A DNA stretch of 6,472 nucleotides from Synergistaceae bacterium (GTDB lineage Bacteria; Synergistota; Synergistia; Synergistales; Aminobacteriaceae): positions 1 through 6,472 of the forward strand of contig WRBZ01000054.1 of NCBI GenBank assembly GCA_009784305.1, written 5' to 3'. Made by a program: the position numbers and the translations under genes. Position 1 is the first letter of the stretch, and each line of letters starts with the position of its first letter. The notes under the pieces were generated by a model. It did no database searches. It was not told where the DNA came from and worked only from the letters and a program-made list of their open reading frames with translations. This document shows positions 5,120 to 6,472 of this stretch, piece by piece.

Positions 5120-6472
5120 ATGAAGCAGGACACGATAGCGGCAATATCGACAGCTTGGGGTGAAGCGGGGATAGCCATAGTGAGAGTTTCAGGCGAGGAC
5201 GCTTGCGAGATTGCGGCAAAAATTCTCCAAACGCCTGAGCCTCTGGACAAAGTTGAAGCGAGAAAGATGCAGCTCTCTTATCTTCTTGATAAACCGTCGG
5301 GCGACGAAAAGAACGAAAAAGTGACCCGTGATGTTATTGACAATGTTCTCGCAGTACGTTTTGCTTCTCCCAAAAGCTACACCGGCGAAGATTTAGTCGA
5401 AATCCACACTCATGGAGGATCTCTTGTTTCTCAGCTCTGTCTTGAATTGTTGGTTCGCGCGGGAGCCCGCATAGCGGAGCCGGGGGAATTCACAAAAAGA
5501 GCCTTTTTAAATGGACGTATTGACCTGTCCCAAGCGGAAGGAGTGCTTGGTATTATTCGCTCGCGCAGTGAGGAAGCACTGAAAGCTGCCGCACGAACTC
5601 TTAACGGGGAGCTTTCAGGTTTCGTCGTTGAAATACATGAAGAAATCCTCAATCTACAGGCAAGAATAGAGGTGGGACTGGACTTCCCCGAGGAGGATAC
5701 GCCCTATGTTGCGGAGGATGAACTCTCAAACGCAATAGAAACACTTAAGATGGAACTTGAAGACCTGCTTGACCGCTGTAAAAGCGGCTTCTTACTCAGG
5801 GAAGGCATTCGGGTTGCCATAGTGGGCTGCCCTAATGTTGGAAAATCCTCCCTCTTAAACGCGCTTGTGAAACAAGCCCGAGCGATAGTCACTTCAATGC
5901 CGGGGACAACGCGCGACGTCATTGAGGAATCGATAACATGGAAAGGTGTACCGATTAGGCTTATTGACACAGCGGGAATACGCATCCCCGCTAACGAGGC
6001 CGAGGCCGAAGGGGTGAAAAAAGCAAAGGAGGAATTTTTACGGGCAGATATATGCCTTTATGTATTTGACGGAAGCAAGCCGATTGAAGAACAAAGCGAG
6101 CTTTCCGAAGATATGGTGGAGAAATTACTTCACAGCGCACACATTTTTGTTATCAACAAAGTTGACTTGCTACAGAAACTCAACGAAGATCTGCTTTTCG
6201 AAAAATTCCCGGAAAGCCATTTAATATCGATATCAGCAAAGAAAGGCACAGGAGTTGACTTACTAAAGGAAAAAATTCTCGACATCGCGGGCTACGGAGG
6301 AAGAAGCCCGATAGGAAGCTCGTTAAGCTACGGGCTCAATGTCACTGCCCGGCAACTGGATGAAGTAAGAAATGCTCTTGAATCATTGTCCGCAGCGGTG
6401 GATGCAAAAAATATCGGCGGGGTCGATTTGGTCGCGACATGTATAGCCCAATCCAGAATAGCGCTGGAAAGA
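5120..6472 (+). CDS. mnmE: tRNA uridine-5-carboxymethylaminomethyl modification GTPase MnmE (partial, 3' end beyond window)
   Basis: MnmE, with MnmG, modifies the C5 position of wobble uridine 34 in certain tRNAs, using a folate one-carbon donor and potassium-stimulated GTP hydrolysis. The 451 visible residues show the N-terminal folate-binding domain (1-125, with SYTGEDLVEIHTHGG at 86-100 and PGEFTKRAFLNGRIDLSQAE at 121-140). A helical domain follows, then a complete G domain: G1 GCPNVGKSS (236-244), G2 PGTTRDV (261-267), G3 DTAG (283-286), G4 NKVD (346-349) and G5 SAK (372-374). Asn239 matches the potassium-binding Asn of E. coli (N226), and Glu295 falls where the catalytic E282 of E. coli lies. 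By alignment to E. coli about 22 residues are missing at the C-terminus, including the expected CIGK active-site motif. The folate domain is roughly ten residues longer than in E. coli. The gene is intact as far as seen. Confidence 0.97.
   Translation, partial: MKQDTIAAISTAWGEAGIAIVRVSGEDACEIAAKILQTPEPLDKVEARKMQLSYLLDKPSGDEKNEKVTRDVIDNVLAVRFASPKSYTGEDLVEIHTHGGSLVSQLCLELLVRAGARIAEPGEFTKRAFLNGRIDLSQAEGVLGIIRSRSEEALKAAARTLNGELSGFVVEIHEEILNLQARIEVGLDFPEEDTPYVAEDELSNAIETLKMELEDLLDRCKSGFLLREGIRVAIVGCPNVGKSSLLNALVKQARAIVTSMPGTTRDVIEESITWKGVPIRLIDTAGIRIPANEAEAEGVKKAKEEFLRADICLYVFDGSKPIEEQSELSEDMVEKLLHSAHIFVINKVDLLQKLNEDLLFEKFPESHLISISAKKGTGVDLLKEKILDIAGYGGRSPIGSSLSYGLNVTARQLDEVRNALESLSAAVDAKNIGGVDLVATCIAQSRIALER

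Noticed and set aside
5431..5985. Minus-strand open frames inside mnmE (5431-5652, 5704-5985)
   Set aside because: They are antisense to a continuous MnmE frame with all G motifs and have no family resemblance.
1..6472. CRISPR arrays, tRNA or rRNA genes, transposon ends, phage attachment sites
   Set aside because: No regularly spaced repeats, cloverleaf sequences, transposase genes or long terminal inverted repeats were seen on either strand.

Overview
The window looks like chromosomal DNA of a flagellated, LPS-making (diderm) bacterium with moderate GC and strong AGGAGG-type ribosome binding sites. The best guess is a member of Synergistota. This rests on three things: the Firmicutes-like N-terminus of a very long flagellin, a clostridial-type small ferredoxin, and genes for LPS export and lipid A synthesis (an LptF/LptG permease and LpxI rather than LpxH). 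That assignment is an inference from recalled family resemblance and was not tested by a search.

Layout. Positions 1-1785 (minus) hold the first 595 residues of a flagellin whose C-terminus lies outside the window. Its leader (1786-1874) contains a hairpin and an SD region that both resemble CsrA binding sites, and a near-consensus sigma-28 promoter lies at 1875-1901. Directly upstream is the intrinsic terminator (1903-1946) of a 57-aa 2[4Fe-4S] ferredoxin gene (1984-2157, minus). A divergent promoter region with overlapping -35 elements separates the ferredoxin from an unrecognised 50-aa ORF (2313-2465, plus). A bidirectional terminator (2457-2493) then separates that ORF from a convergent HU-family gene (2523-2837, minus).

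From 3121 to the right edge lies a plus-strand run: an LptF/LptG-family permease (TTG start), lpxI four bases after it, and, after a 69-nt spacer without a terminator, mnmE, which is cut by the window edge about 22 residues before its expected end. The first two link lipid A precursor synthesis with LPS transport to the outer membrane. mnmE (tRNA wobble-uridine modification) is probably co-transcribed with them.

No CRISPR array, tRNA, rRNA, insertion sequence or phage gene was seen. The most notable items are regulatory: the CsrA-like flagellin leader, the compact ferredoxin/small-ORF promoter region, and the small ORF itself. I found no convincing new multi-gene system.
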